NCBI GenBank assembly: GCA_947650285.1
Contig: CANTFL010000251.1
Coordinates: 248,001 to 312,000 of the forward strand
Source: Hyaloperonospora brassicae
Taxonomy: Eukaryota; Oomycota; Peronosporomycetes; Peronosporales; Peronosporaceae
Direction of reading: 5' to 3'
DNA length: 64,000 nucleotides
Below, in pieces: positions 1 through 10,300 of this stretch; the stretch's first letter is position 1, and every line of letters begins with the position of its first letter. A program made the translations under genes and the position numbers. The notes beneath the pieces were generated by a model. It was not told the DNA's origin, ran no database searches, and saw nothing but the letters and a program-made list of their open reading frames with translations.

Positions 1-419
1 AGCCTCTCTGTGCCGCCACCTTCAACATGATACATCAGCCCCATTGACCCCTCGGTCCAGCAACAGGGCAACTAACTCCACACACGCCGATGGTGATGAC
101 CCTGCCCGCGAGCTGCACTGACTCGACGAGGGTGGACAGGATGACGCAGTTCATGATGATGCATCAATGGGATGTACATGCACCTACCAGTCTCAAGGTC
201 CCGAGCACGGTCTGGACCTTTGGTCATCTTTGAAGAAGGGCTTGGGACCTCCTCGCTCTTGCATAGTCGAGGTCATGGGTGCCACGATCTCGCGTGGCGA
301 CGACACTTGAAGCTGCATGGCCACACTCACAGCGTCAGTGAGAAGCTCCGGTCTGTGTCGGCGGTCTCATTGCCGAATTCACTTCCGCCTTTGCATCTCT
401 CCATTCCCCCACTGATGCG
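1..419. other. Upstream non-coding region
   Basis: No coding sequence is recognisable here. The short open frames have no family features and overlap the next gene's promoter. The last 60 bases carry pyrimidine-rich promoter-like sequence. Confidence 0.5.
366..410 (+). promoter_or_regulatory. Possible oomycete initiator and flanking element
   Basis: CTCATTGCC at 366-374 resembles the oomycete initiator (core TCATT followed by pyrimidines). CCATTCCCCC at 401-410 resembles the flanking CAWTTTNYY-type element. They lie 10-54 bases before the ATG of the protease homologue, which is typical of short oomycete 5' leaders. This rests on motif resemblance only. Confidence 0.25.
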
Positions 420-1364
420 ATGAAGGCCTTCCGCTCGACCCTTTTGGCGTACGTCTGCTGTGCTAATTGGACGCTGTTTCCCATCTCTCCAGCGGATGCA
501 ATCGACACTGTCGTTCCCATTGAACACCGCGTCCCGGAACCCCATAACCCCGAAACGACTCCCAATGCAATTGCAACGCAACACGCTCAAGACGAACCTC
601 TGGACGCCCACACTGCAAGTGCCAGTGCACCGAGCAGCACCGCAGTCGACACACTGCAGCCCTCTGTTGAAAAAACGATTCGCGTCGTTCCCATCGGGAC
701 GAAACCGTACGTCGTTGGGCTTCGCACGACACGGGACGGCAATAGCTGGTGCAGTGCGTCGCTCATCACGCCCACGCACCTCCTCGCGGGCGCGCGCTGT
801 GCCTGGGGCAACCTGCGCTGGGCCGCCATCGGCTCGCACTACCGCAATGGCACGCAAGACGGCGAGCAGATTCGGATCGCAGCGATCCTGAACAATCCCG
901 ACGCCTCGGCCTTCACCTTTACCAATGACGTGGCGATCCTCGTGCTCGAGCGACCCAGTGCGTTTCCACCGGTTGCGTTCGCAACGGCGCAGGATCCTGC
1001 GGTCTACGACGGCGAATGGCTCGTGAAGATGGGGTGGGACGACACGGGCGGCGAGTTGGACGTCATGACGTACGAGCTGAGGCGGGCGGACGTGCAGGTG
1101 ATGAGCAACGCCGAGTGCCTGAAGCAAACAAACGTGGACGACTCGATGCTGTGCTCGCGCAGTGCGGCTGGCGAAGCCGCGTGCACAGGTCATTTTGGTG
1201 GCCCTGTGGTGCGCGAGGCGCCCAGTGGCGACGTAGTGGTTGCGATTGTGAGCTGGGGTCCCGACTGCACGAAACTCGGCTTCCCCAGTGTCTACCAGCG
1301 CGTGTCCAGTTCGCTCGCGTGGATCGAATCGATCGTCGGTCGAAAGTGCACGACACAGCCGTAG
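420..1364 (+). CDS. Secreted trypsin-fold pseudoprotease (glucanase-inhibitor-like)
   Basis: A single-exon gene for 314 aa. The first ~27 residues (MKAFRSTLLA..., ending near ADA) look like a signal peptide. A low-complexity stretch rich in Thr, Ala and Ser follows to about residue 85, then a chymotrypsin/S1 domain (about 88-306). The S1 landmarks are present, but the catalytic residues are not all intact. The usual AAHC motif reads AGARC, so the catalytic His is Arg126. Asp170 is kept in TNDVAIL. The usual GDSGGP reads GHFGGP, so the catalytic Ser is Phe259. Paired Cys residues (111/127, 245, 255, 283) are consistent with S1 disulfides. Loss of catalytic residues in a secreted S1 fold is the hallmark of Phytophthora glucanase inhibitor proteins, which bind host endoglucanases in the apoplast. 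That role is inferred from family and architecture. The protein is unlikely to be an active protease. Confidence 0.85.
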   Translation: MKAFRSTLLAYVCCANWTLFPISPADAIDTVVPIEHRVPEPHNPETTPNAIATQHAQDEPLDAHTASASAPSSTAVDTLQPSVEKTIRVVPIGTKPYVVGLRTTRDGNSWCSASLITPTHLLAGARCAWGNLRWAAIGSHYRNGTQDGEQIRIAAILNNPDASAFTFTNDVAILVLERPSAFPPVAFATAQDPAVYDGEWLVKMGWDDTGGELDVMTYELRRADVQVMSNAECLKQTNVDDSMLCSRSAAGEAACTGHFGGPVVREAPSGDVVVAIVSWGPDCTKLGFPSVYQRVSSSLAWIESIVGRKCTTQP

Positions 1365-3263
1365 ATAACGTGTCGGTCTTTGTAGCATTGAGTCAAATGG
1401 AGGCCAACGATTGTGTGCTGCAGCCCATTGCTATCAAGCGATGCAGATTCAGGTTCAATTGACAGCGCACGCTCACACGTACAGCGTCAGTTCTATGAGG
1501 ATGTGCGTTTGTTTACAGCTGCGACACACCTTTGTTCCTGTTTGGTTTCCACTTGCTCCTGACTGTTTCGATCAGCGACTGCACGTCGTCGTCGTCGCAG
1601 TACTGCAACACGCGTCTCATTGCACTGACGTTGACGCAACGTACTCGAGTTTGCATTCGAGTGCTGATGTGGACGCGTACGTCAACACATCGAGATGGAC
1701 AGTAAAAGAGATTGTGACGCTGTGCGCACGGTGTGCTCTCTTTTTGACAGGTTGAGTGAGGCAAACCAGACCTTCGCACATTTGAACGACCCGATGGACA
1801 GCACGCCGATGCAATGCGTGACGAGGTCATCTAAAAGTACCTCGTTAATGATGTTGACCGCGACGAGAGGTATGCGCGATAGAGTCGTCCAGAAGACTCG
1901 GGTTGCTCATGTTGACGGCGCACTTGAGCTCAACAAACCACAGGTTCAATGCTGTGGTCACATACAGCATGACCAGTGTGCGTAATATGCACTTGCGCAA
2001 ACCATCTTGAGCGTACGCCTTTGTTCGCTACTGCAATGTCCATCCATTGTATACGCAACTCATAGTCAGGCGTGTGCAATGCATGCTCCAACTACTCATC
2101 AAAGTTCCATCAACGATCAGTGGCACATATCTCTTGCTACGCGATTGTCACTTGTGTATCGGTTCGGGTCGGACCATCCATTGCCGTTTCGATCCGGTGC
2201 CATGTCGCGATACATTTGATCAACGAAACACATAGTTGCGGCTCGAGTTTTCTTGCTTAGCTTTCAGACTTCATCGCTGGTAAGTGCAAGAACTCGGCGG
2301 TTCGTAATCGTTTGCGGGACATGTATGTGTGATGCGCTCGCTGCTGGGAGCGCCATGTGTCCTTGTGTCGCACTTCGGTGGATATGACGTCGCGTGAAGG
2401 ATCGCAGTTTGTCGCGTCGGCCTCTGCGGATTGTGAAGGGGCAGAACAACGCGACAAGTGGTCTTTTCGACGGTCATGTATGTTGTAGAATGAGCCGAGT
2501 AGAAGAAGTCTAGCCAGCGTGCCTCATGCTTCATGCAGCATCACAATGACAGCACACCTATTCGACGTCTTGCTCTGTCTGTAACCGAGACACGCACTGG
2601 TCGTGTTACGATGTCGTGTATGTTTGCCATGGAAAGCAGCAGCGTACTGTACGTTCTCGTGCCACAAATCCCTCTTCTACAACGAGAAACATCGAGCACG
2701 TCCAACATGGCCAGTTGTGTACGACTTCGTAGCCTGCTATAACTGAGGACGTCACCCGTGTCCAGGCGATGAAGCACGTGACTTGGTGGAAAAAGTCTGC
2801 AGACCCAATCGGTACGGCGTCGTCTCACTGCCCCCCCCCTCACTAGACAACGAATGCTAACGAGCTCAATCCAAGGCACCTTCCTGGCCACGACTATCTA
2901 GACCCAGAAACCCCGCGCCAAGCAGTACGAGTGACAAGCACTCGACCGCCAACACACAGACAGCACTAGCGGAAATGCTGTCGTTTGCATCGTATATCGC
3001 GTTGCAAATCCCCGAAATCAGGTGCAGCTTAGAGGAGAGAGAGAGAGAGCGAGCGAACCATCCGACTCAGAAGTCGGGATTTGTCCACGAGCTCATTTAT
3101 TCACAGCCCACAAGATACGATCGATATCCGCCGCCTCAGTCGCCACCCCCTCAGTCAGTCTGTCAGTCTGCCATTCCCTCAGTCCGTCAGCGAGTCAACC
3201 AGTTCCAGAAACCCCACCGCTGTCTCTCGAATGCCAGCGAACCACAACGTCTAAGTCCCCATC
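1365..3263. other. Intergenic region without a supported gene
   Basis: About 1.9 kb between the pseudoprotease and the choline-transporter-like gene. Short open frames occur on both strands, but none shows a domain, codon pattern or intron structure I can support. It holds a C9 run near 2830 and a GA-rich microsatellite at about 3031-3052. Confidence 0.5.
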
Positions 3264-5826
3264 ATGACGTCCACGTCCCCCACCGACTATACCCACATGC
3301 CCAGTGATCCCCACAACAGCAGTAGCAACAGTAGCAGAACAACAGCAGTAGCAGTAGCAGTGCAAACCACAGTCGCAATAGCACTTTGTTGACCGCTGCA
3401 GAGCACCAGCGACCAACAGAGCGTCAGCCGCTTTTAGGGCCGCGCACAGCGGCCGCACTGTCCCCGAGCACCGGTCAGTCGTCTGCGACGCTGTGGCACG
3501 GCACGTTCCCTGTCAATGGGACCGCCGAAGACGGACCCCGTCATCGGCGCCAGTGCACCGACACGCTGTTTGTCGGAGCGCTGGCGCTGTACTGGATGGG
3601 AATGATCGCTGTTGCAATCACTGCGCTCTCGTACGAGAGCAGCGCTTCGTTCGCCCAGGAGATCGAAAGCGGAGTGGACTTTCAGGGCCGCTCGTGTGGC
3701 CCGCATCGGTTCGTGTACTTCCCCGACTTTGAGGCGAATCCCGACTTTGGCGTCTGTGTGACGGTCTGTCCCCGCGCGGCAGGAGACCTCCTGACGGTCG
3801 ACTTACCGCTACTTGGAGCAAACTCAGCAGGTGGCCGGCAGCCGGAGACACTGCTGCATTCGGTCCACTTTACGTCCTACGCGTCCCATCCACGAGCCTA
3901 TGTGTGTGCCCCCGCAGGAGGTGAGATTTTGGATACTGAAGCAGTCGAACAGGATGGATTGTCAAGTTGATGGAGCGGTATTGACTCACATACCTCTATG
4001 TGTTCTCTCTCTCTGTGTGTGTGTGTTGTGCTGGTGTCTTGTTGTTCCGCAGTGGATCTCCATCAAGTGACGATCTTGCAGTTGCAAGACACTGTTGGTC
4101 GCTTTGTGGGAGCTCTTGCAAGTGTAAGTGTCATTGCCGTTGCAGGACTGACTGTTGTGTCGAGCGAAGTTTTTGAGGTGCTGACAGTGTGGGTGCAGTG
4201 TTGGCAGGTGCTGATCATTGCGACAGGCATTGCGCTGTCAACAGCGGGGCTGTATCTAGTGATGCTGCGATACTGCGGCTGCATCAGCGTCTTGTTCTCG
4301 ACCGTAGCGATTGAATCGACGTTGGTCTTCAGCAGCTATCGGCTGCTTCGTGCGGCAGCCGACCCGGTGTTGTACGAGGACGACCCAGTCATGCTGAGCT
4401 CTCTCCAGATCAGTTCGGTTGTCATGTGCTGTGCTGCAATTCTCTTTCTACTGTTTGCAATGGTGAATATGCCTCGACTGCTGCTTGCAGGCGCGTTCAT
4501 CACGCATGCGTCGCGTGCATTGTCCCAGCTCAAGCGCCTCCTTATGCTGCCGTTCATCACGTACGTGCTGTTGTTGCTGCTGTTCGGGTGGGGCATCTTC
4601 GTCACAGTCTGCATTTTCGGAGCTGGAGAGACGTCGACGCGCATCGCAACTGTCGCCGCTACCTCTCCAGCCTACATTCGTGTTGCCACCGAGTCGTTTC
4701 AAGTGAGCACAAAGCTTCGATGGCTCTTCATCTACCATCTCTGCGGAATGTACTGGTCGGTGAACTTTGTTTTGTCGACGAGCGAGATGATCACTGCCAC
4801 AGCCATCTCGCTCTGGTACTTTTCACCGGAGAATCGGATCACTGGACGGAAAGACTTCAAGATTGCCGATCCCGTGTCGTACGCAGTGCACACGACTGTC
4901 AAGTACCATCTCGGAACGTTGGCCTTGAGCTCGTGTTCGGTCGCGCCTGTAGAGCACATCCGATCGTTTCTCTTGTACCTCGAACACAAGAATGAGTTTG
5001 AGGCCAACACTGTCACGAAAGTCATGGCCAGGAGTTGCTGTGTACGTAGCTGCATTTGTGTACAGCAAACGTTCACGCAGCATCGTTGACGATCGACTGA
5101 CTTATGTTCTACTGTTCTGTGTACCCAGTGCTGCATTTGGTGCTTCAAGTACTGCCTCCGGTATATCTGCAAGGAGGCTGTATACGTCACTGCAATCCAA
5201 GGCACTAACTTCCGCACGTCTGGAAAGGTGCGTGCTCTGCTATGAGATTCTGCAGTGCAAACCGATTGGCAGCTCTGATGCCGTTGTCGTCTGTATGTCG
5301 TCATTGACCGCAGTTGGCCTGCACGCTGATATCCTCCAACTTGCTCCGGGTTGGAGCGCTTAGTCAGATCGGGTATGCGTCGGTGCTTCTGGGCAAACTG
5401 ATCGTTTGCACCATTACAAGCCTCATCTCGTGGTTTCTTCTAGACGATGTACGTTGATCGCCCGAATCGAATGAAGCTCTCGATGCCGATGTCTGACGTA
5501 ACTGTCGTTGCTTTGTTCTCGATGCCACAACCTCAGGCTTCTTCCCCCGTGCTGCCGCTCGTTGTCATTGTCCTTTTCTCCTACGGCGCAGCTCATGCCT
5601 TCATGACGGTGCGCTTTTGATCTTGTGCAGATAAAGTCGTATGGAACGAACGTCTGAACGTGAACCATGTGAACAGATCTACGAGACGTCCATCAATATG
5701 CTGCTCATGTGCTTCATCCTCGACGAGAACTTGCACGGCGGTCGGAGCAACTCGGTACACGCGCCAGCCCCTTTGATCCAGTCCGTGAACGACCATTTGC
5801 GACCAAAGTGGCAGACGGTCATGTAG
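3264..5826 (+). CDS. Choline transporter-like (SLC44/CTL) membrane protein, six exons
   Basis: A multi-pass membrane protein of the CTL/PNS1 family, involved in choline uptake or phospholipid supply at the plasma or organelle membrane. I built the exons from splice signals and family similarity: exon 1 to 3920, then 4053-5041, 5129-5227, 5314-5448, 5537-5608 and 5677-5826. All introns are GT-AG, 68-132 bp, and all phases agree. Family landmarks are an early hydrophobic helix after QCTDTLFVGAL, the YFPDFEANPDFGVC loop, the EFEANTVTK segment running into the Cys-rich CCIWCFKYC motif, and a C-terminal MLLMCFILDENLHGG (usual form DTLFLCFLEDLE). The 5' end is problematic. The only credible ATG is at 3264, but the frame breaks in an AGC/AAC-rich tract near 3330-3340, where one missing base would connect it to the exon 1 frame. 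This may be an assembly error, a polymorphism or a missed upstream intron. Confidence 0.8.
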
Positions 5827-5845
5827 CACTCGGCCACTCGTTCAT

Positions 5846-5876
<31 letters not shown>

Positions 5877-6483
5877 TGCAGCTACTGCTGCGTCATTCAC
5901 AAGTATAAAGAGCCAACACGACCCGCCGATCATCGTCTGCGTGGTGTGCACCGCCGTCTGTTTTACCACGCACAAGCTGAAGAGAACTGGATGCTGTTTC
6001 GATTGTGATGCACAGATAGTGCAACAAGGGGTACAACACTGAGCCAAGTGGCAGCTGCTCTGGTGTCAGCAAAGTATCCAGTCAGGTGGCCATTGTCTTT
6101 ATTACGCCAAGAAGCAGCAGCAGTAGCAGTAGCAGTAGCAACAAAACAAGACATTGAGTTCAGACGTCTCAAGTCCAAAGCATAACACTACATCGTAACC
6201 CTCGGCCCGTTTTTCGTCGACCGCCTCCTAGAGGTGACCTGATCCATCATTTGGGAAAAGACCGGCCGGCCCCCACCCCCACCCACCCCACCGTCAACAG
6301 TCTGATAGTCAGACCAAAAAACGTCGAGTCGTTTGTGTATTTTTCTTCTCGGTACGGTCGTCCACTTTCGTCCACTTACATACACCAAGTCCACGTCCGC
6401 TCTCGGGGTGCGGGGGTCTGCGACTGTCCATCCCGCTTGATCCATTCACCAGCTCGAGCGCTCGTTACACACCCACTCGCACA
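5827..6483. other. Intergenic region with simple repeats
   Basis: No gene is seen. The stretch contains an AG microsatellite (5851-5876) and an AGC/AGT trinucleotide tract (about 6113-6140). It then leads into the promoter and 5' leader of the FYVE gene. Confidence 0.6.
5851..5876. repeat. (AG)13 microsatellite
   Basis: Thirteen uninterrupted AG dinucleotides, 25 bp past the stop of the choline-transporter-like gene. Confidence 0.95.
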
Positions 6484-6490
6484 CTCATTC
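6484..6490 (+). promoter_or_regulatory. Initiator-like element of the FYVE gene
   Basis: CTCATTC matches the core of the oomycete initiator. It sits about 80 bases before the chosen ATG at 6566, a normal leader length for oomycete genes. It also argues against a start further upstream. Confidence 0.3.
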
Positions 6491-6565
6491 GCGAGTCTCC
6501 TTGCAACTAACGACCGACCGACCGACCGACCGGCCGAACGAACAACTGCCCGTTGGCACTCTCCA

Positions 6566-9130
6566 ATGGAGCCACTTCTCCCGTCGTCCCCCACGCAGAT
6601 GCAGCCGAACAAACGCTGTGGTGCACAGCCACTTGCGCTCGTCACGTCCGACTCGACGCGGACGGGCAGTCGAGACCGAAGACCCCACTGCATTGACCCG
6701 TTCCACGCGCAACTTATCGCGAACGACAGCCCGACGCGAACCGAGTGCAGTGTCGATGCAGTGTCCGATTTACTACTGCCACAAGTGCCACGTGATGCAA
6801 ACGGATTGAAGCGGGGGGTACCTGTTTTGCCATGCAACAGCGACAAGTTGACTGGAGGTAATCGTACTACTGCAACAACAACAACAACAACAACTACTGC
6901 TACTACTACTGCTACTACTGATGGTACGAGTCGTACGATGACTCCTACTTCGTTATCACTTGTGTCTTCACTAGAGACGGCATTGTCGTCGTCAGTGGAG
7001 AACGAATCGATGGACAATGGTATCAATGGCCCAAGTGGTCTAAGCACGTCGCAAAAGTTGCTCGACAAGTGGTTGTTTCGCAGTGGAACGCCAGTGCTGA
7101 CCGCGTCCGTGACGTCCAAGGAGTCGATGGGAAGCAGTGTCATTGGGGACGACGACGACGAGGCAATGAACGTCGTGGTCATGAACACGAACCTCTTGCC
7201 GCCGCCGTTTGCCAACATGTACGCGTGCGAGTCCTGTCGCGAGGACATTGGCTCGCTGTTGTCCCAAGGCCGACATCACTGTCGGAACTGCGGTGGCTCG
7301 TTCTGTGCCGACTGTACAACGCAGTCGATCGTCGTGCCCTATCGCGCGTATATTTCACGGGGAGAGCTGCGCGTGTGCGATGGCTGCTACTACCGGATTG
7401 AGAATTTTCAGAAACAAGTCCAGAGCACAAGTGTCACGTGGAGTGGCCTCGTGCCACCGCCGAGCGAGCAGATCAAACAGGACTTTGACCTGTCGGAAGA
7501 CGAGGATCCGGTCGCGATTTTCAACTGTGCGCTGTTCTTGGACACGACGCCGTTCTACGGGCACCTCGTGCTCACGCGCAAGCGCCTGTGCTTTCAGAGC
7601 TATGCAGACGGCAAGAAGCGCAAAGTTCCGTACTCTCGCGTGCTGTCGCTGTTGAAGCCGCAGTTTTACTACATTAATGGATTGCAGGTGAAGACAAAGC
7701 AGAGAGAGACGTTCTTCTTGGCCGAGTTCAATGGTCTTCGTGACATGTGCTTTCTCCGACTCGACCAGCTCATTCGGGCGTACCAGGAAGCCAGCAAGCT
7801 GAAAAACCTACGACCTGGCAACTCATCGAGCCCGAAGGAGCTCCGGAGACAGGCACTCGATCGCCGACGCTCGTACAAATTGATCTCGGAGTACATTACG
7901 TCGTCAGGAGGGTGCACTAGCAGTTCGAGCAGCTCGCTCATGTCATCCTCGTCGTTCATATCGACTGTAGGATTCATTGACGTTGACGACGACGAACTGA
8001 CTGCTGACGCGCCTCTCAGTAGCATTGTCGAGGACTGTGGCCACATTGACGATAGCAAATCGACGGCTAGTGACGAAGAACCATTTGAGCCGTTGCCACC
8101 AGATACGCTGCTCGAGAAGATGACGATTTTGCTGGATTGTGAGCTGCGAGCCGATGTGAAGCGAGTCTTTGATCTGTTGTGGAATGATGGTCCTGGCCAG
8201 GAATTCTCGCGCGCGATCATGGAGAAGGCACGCGATATCGACATTGAAATCGAGTCGTGGAAGTTGGTTGACAAAAGCGATCCCGTAACTGCTGAAGCAG
8301 TTCGAAAGGGCTTTGAGATCTCCAAGGAGAATGACTATACTCTTTACCGCACAGTGCGATCCCAGCATCCGCCGAAGACGTCGTTTCCAGGTCTACCGCC
8401 CTACGCCGGGTGCACAAGAACGCAACGATTCCGCCTGGACACCATCTCGAATGACGGAGACAAGTGGGACCGTTTTGTCATCACGGAACTCAACCGCATG
8501 AGCAAGATTCCATTCAGCGATTACTTTGAAGTGGAGATGCGCTACGTGTTTTCTCGTGACGGCAACAACTATTGCCACGTCCAAGTAGGTTTAGTCGTCA
8601 ATTTCCTCAAGGCCACGTGGTTCAAGAGCCAAATCAACTCGTCTACGCGATCAGAGTCGAAAGAAGCGCTCGAGTCATGGGCCAAGCAATCGATTGAATT
8701 TCTCGAGGCTCAACGAAACCGCGTCGTGCCGCTCTCTCCAACGATCAAAGCGCTATCTGCTTCGGGCAGCTTCAGCGAGCTTGTGTCGGGGATAGACAGT
8801 GCTCATCATCCTGCAGTGAAGTCGAGTGCGCATCTGACGCCCACGAGCACTTGTGCGCCGGCAGCTAGGAGGTCACCATCATCATTGACCACTGCAACAG
8901 GTGCTAGTGGCCGTGCTTGGTCGCCGTTGTCGCTCGTACAAGTGTTCCTGCTCGGTTTGCTGGTGTATGGTCTCTCGCTGCTCCGTGGGCATCAGATGCA
9001 AATGCAGCGGCTTGTTGACGAGACGACCAAATTGCTTGAGCAGCTTCAGAAGCAGCAGAGTATGATGCAGGCACAAGCACCGGCCATGCAACAGAGTTGC
9101 GAAGATTCCCGCTACCATCCGATACAATAG
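6566..9130 (+). CDS. FYVE-GRAM-VASt protein with C-terminal membrane anchor
   Basis: An intronless gene for 854 aa. The open frame runs further upstream but has no ATG before 6566. Residues ~1-200 are low complexity with a poly-Thr run. A FYVE zinc finger follows (about 215-280): CESC at 221, RHHCR at 236 and the RVC motif ending at Cys271. These bind PI3P on endosomes, although the WxxD signature is absent. A GRAM domain lies at about 314-405 and a VASt/ASTER domain at about 516-712, with the conserved PFSDYFEVEMRYVF strand and a TWFKSQI segment. Residues ~785-806 form one hydrophobic helix (LVQVFLLGLLVYGLSLL), followed by a Gln-rich coiled tail. GRAM-VASt-TM is the layout of GRAMD1/Aster and yeast Lam proteins, which move sterol between membranes at ER contact sites. 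The added FYVE finger suggests an endosome-ER bridge; that is inference. Confidence 0.85.
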   Translation: MEPLLPSSPTQMQPNKRCGAQPLALVTSDSTRTGSRDRRPHCIDPFHAQLIANDSPTRTECSVDAVSDLLLPQVPRDANGLKRGVPVLPCNSDKLTGGNRTTATTTTTTTTATTTATTDGTSRTMTPTSLSLVSSLETALSSSVENESMDNGINGPSGLSTSQKLLDKWLFRSGTPVLTASVTSKESMGSSVIGDDDDEAMNVVVMNTNLLPPPFANMYACESCREDIGSLLSQGRHHCRNCGGSFCADCTTQSIVVPYRAYISRGELRVCDGCYYRIENFQKQVQSTSVTWSGLVPPPSEQIKQDFDLSEDEDPVAIFNCALFLDTTPFYGHLVLTRKRLCFQSYADGKKRKVPYSRVLSLLKPQFYYINGLQVKTKQRETFFLAEFNGLRDMCFLRLDQLIRAYQEASKLKNLRPGNSSSPKELRRQALDRRRSYKLISEYITSSGGCTSSSSSSLMSSSSFISTVGFIDVDDDELTADAPLSSIVEDCGHIDDSKSTASDEEPFEPLPPDTLLEKMTILLDCELRADVKRVFDLLWNDGPGQEFSRAIMEKARDIDIEIESWKLVDKSDPVTAEAVRKGFEISKENDYTLYRTVRSQHPPKTSFPGLPPYAGCTRTQRFRLDTISNDGDKWDRFVITELNRMSKIPFSDYFEVEMRYVFSRDGNNYCHVQVGLVVNFLKATWFKSQINSSTRSESKEALESWAKQSIEFLEAQRNRVVPLSPTIKALSASGSFSELVSGIDSAHHPAVKSSAHLTPTSTCAPAARRSPSSLTTATGASGRAWSPLSLVQVFLLGLLVYGLSLLRGHQMQMQRLVDETTKLLEQLQKQQSMMQAQAPAMQQSCEDSRYHPIQ

Positions 9131-10300
9131 AGAGACTTACTCACGTACATGACTGATACTAATAAACGGTTGTAGTTTGACAACTCGGTGCTCAACATGC
9201 GATCGATCAGCTCGTGCCGAAATGGACGGACGACAGCCAATGTCGACAAAGATACACACGTTCCGCTTGTGTGTGTGATACAAACAGCGTCGAAGGTGTA
9301 AGCTATTTCGGTAAAGCGTGTGGTATGCAATACCATGTGACAGACGTTTGATCTGCTGAACGGAATCGATTCAGTCGACTGGGATTTCTCTTGTACATAC
9401 TGTACCAACGACCGATCGAGACAATTTGATGGTCGCTACGATACTTGACTTGACTTGTGCGTGAAACAAGAAGCTGTGGAGGAAAACACTGAATCGAGTG
9501 TTGTTTCGTGTGCCTACGTCGCTGTCGAGTTATCAACCACCGATCTGAGGAATGCAATGATGAGCAAGGCAAAGCAAAGAGCGTGAGCTGTGCTACACAA
9601 TACATCGTATGAATCGATGCAGGGCCTGCCCAGTGCCTTTTATCGTAACGAGCAAAGGAATGTAGATATGCCATTGTTCTTCCTTGCCACGCACCAGACT
9701 CGGTTGGTCGATGCAAAGTCTCTCTCGCTCATTGTAGAGCTAAGCTGAAGCTGGCCGTCTATGAAAAACTTACGACATCGCTTTGGCGACTACACAATCC
9801 ACCAGCGCAACGTTTCGTGTTTGTTCGCGGCTGGACATCCCACAGGTTGCGGAAGAAAAAGCTCGAAGCTGAATATCGCGCACTTGGCACAAAAGTTGTA
9901 ATGCTCAGGCCTTATTTTCATTGCAGCCTACATGTGTTGCAAGCCCCTCTTTCCTTTGACAGCGAACGAAGACGCGATCTGGCGGTACAAATGCTGTGCG
10001 ACTGAGCTTTGATCCTGTACGACAACTCGATGTCTTGACGCACCCAACACGAGCGGTCAACAACTGTCGAAACAAATCGATCGAGTTCGGGCAAGCGTCA
10101 CTCGTCCTGGCGTAAAAAGCGCTTTGTAATAAAACAACAAAACGAAAAAGCGAGAGATCGAGCCTCCCCATCGCTATCCTGTCTCAAGCTGCACTACTCC
10201 ACCCCCTCCGAGAAAAACACAGGAGAAAGTAGACACTTGTCGCCGGACAGTTCACCAACGTGCAGCTCCGCCACCGAAACCAAAAGCTCCGTCGAGTGCA
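9131..10300. other. Intergenic region without a supported gene
   Basis: About 1.2 kb. The minus-strand frame at 9303-9716 has no domain or composition supporting expression. The last ~150 bases form the promoter and leader of the methyltransferase gene. Confidence 0.5.
9161..9166 (+). terminator. Possible polyadenylation signal AATAAA
   Basis: A canonical AATAAA lies 31 bases after the stop codon of the FYVE-GRAM-VASt gene. Confidence 0.4.

Noticed and set aside
327..1388. 353-codon minus-strand frame over the pseudoprotease
   Set aside because: It is the complement of a gene with a recognisable S1 domain, and has no domain of its own.
1513..2891. Several 60-116 codon frames between the first two genes
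   Set aside because: No recognisable features on either strand.
6251..6565. 105-codon upstream extension of the FYVE protein
   Set aside because: It begins on TTG, has no ATG, and overlaps the initiator-like element and 5' leader.
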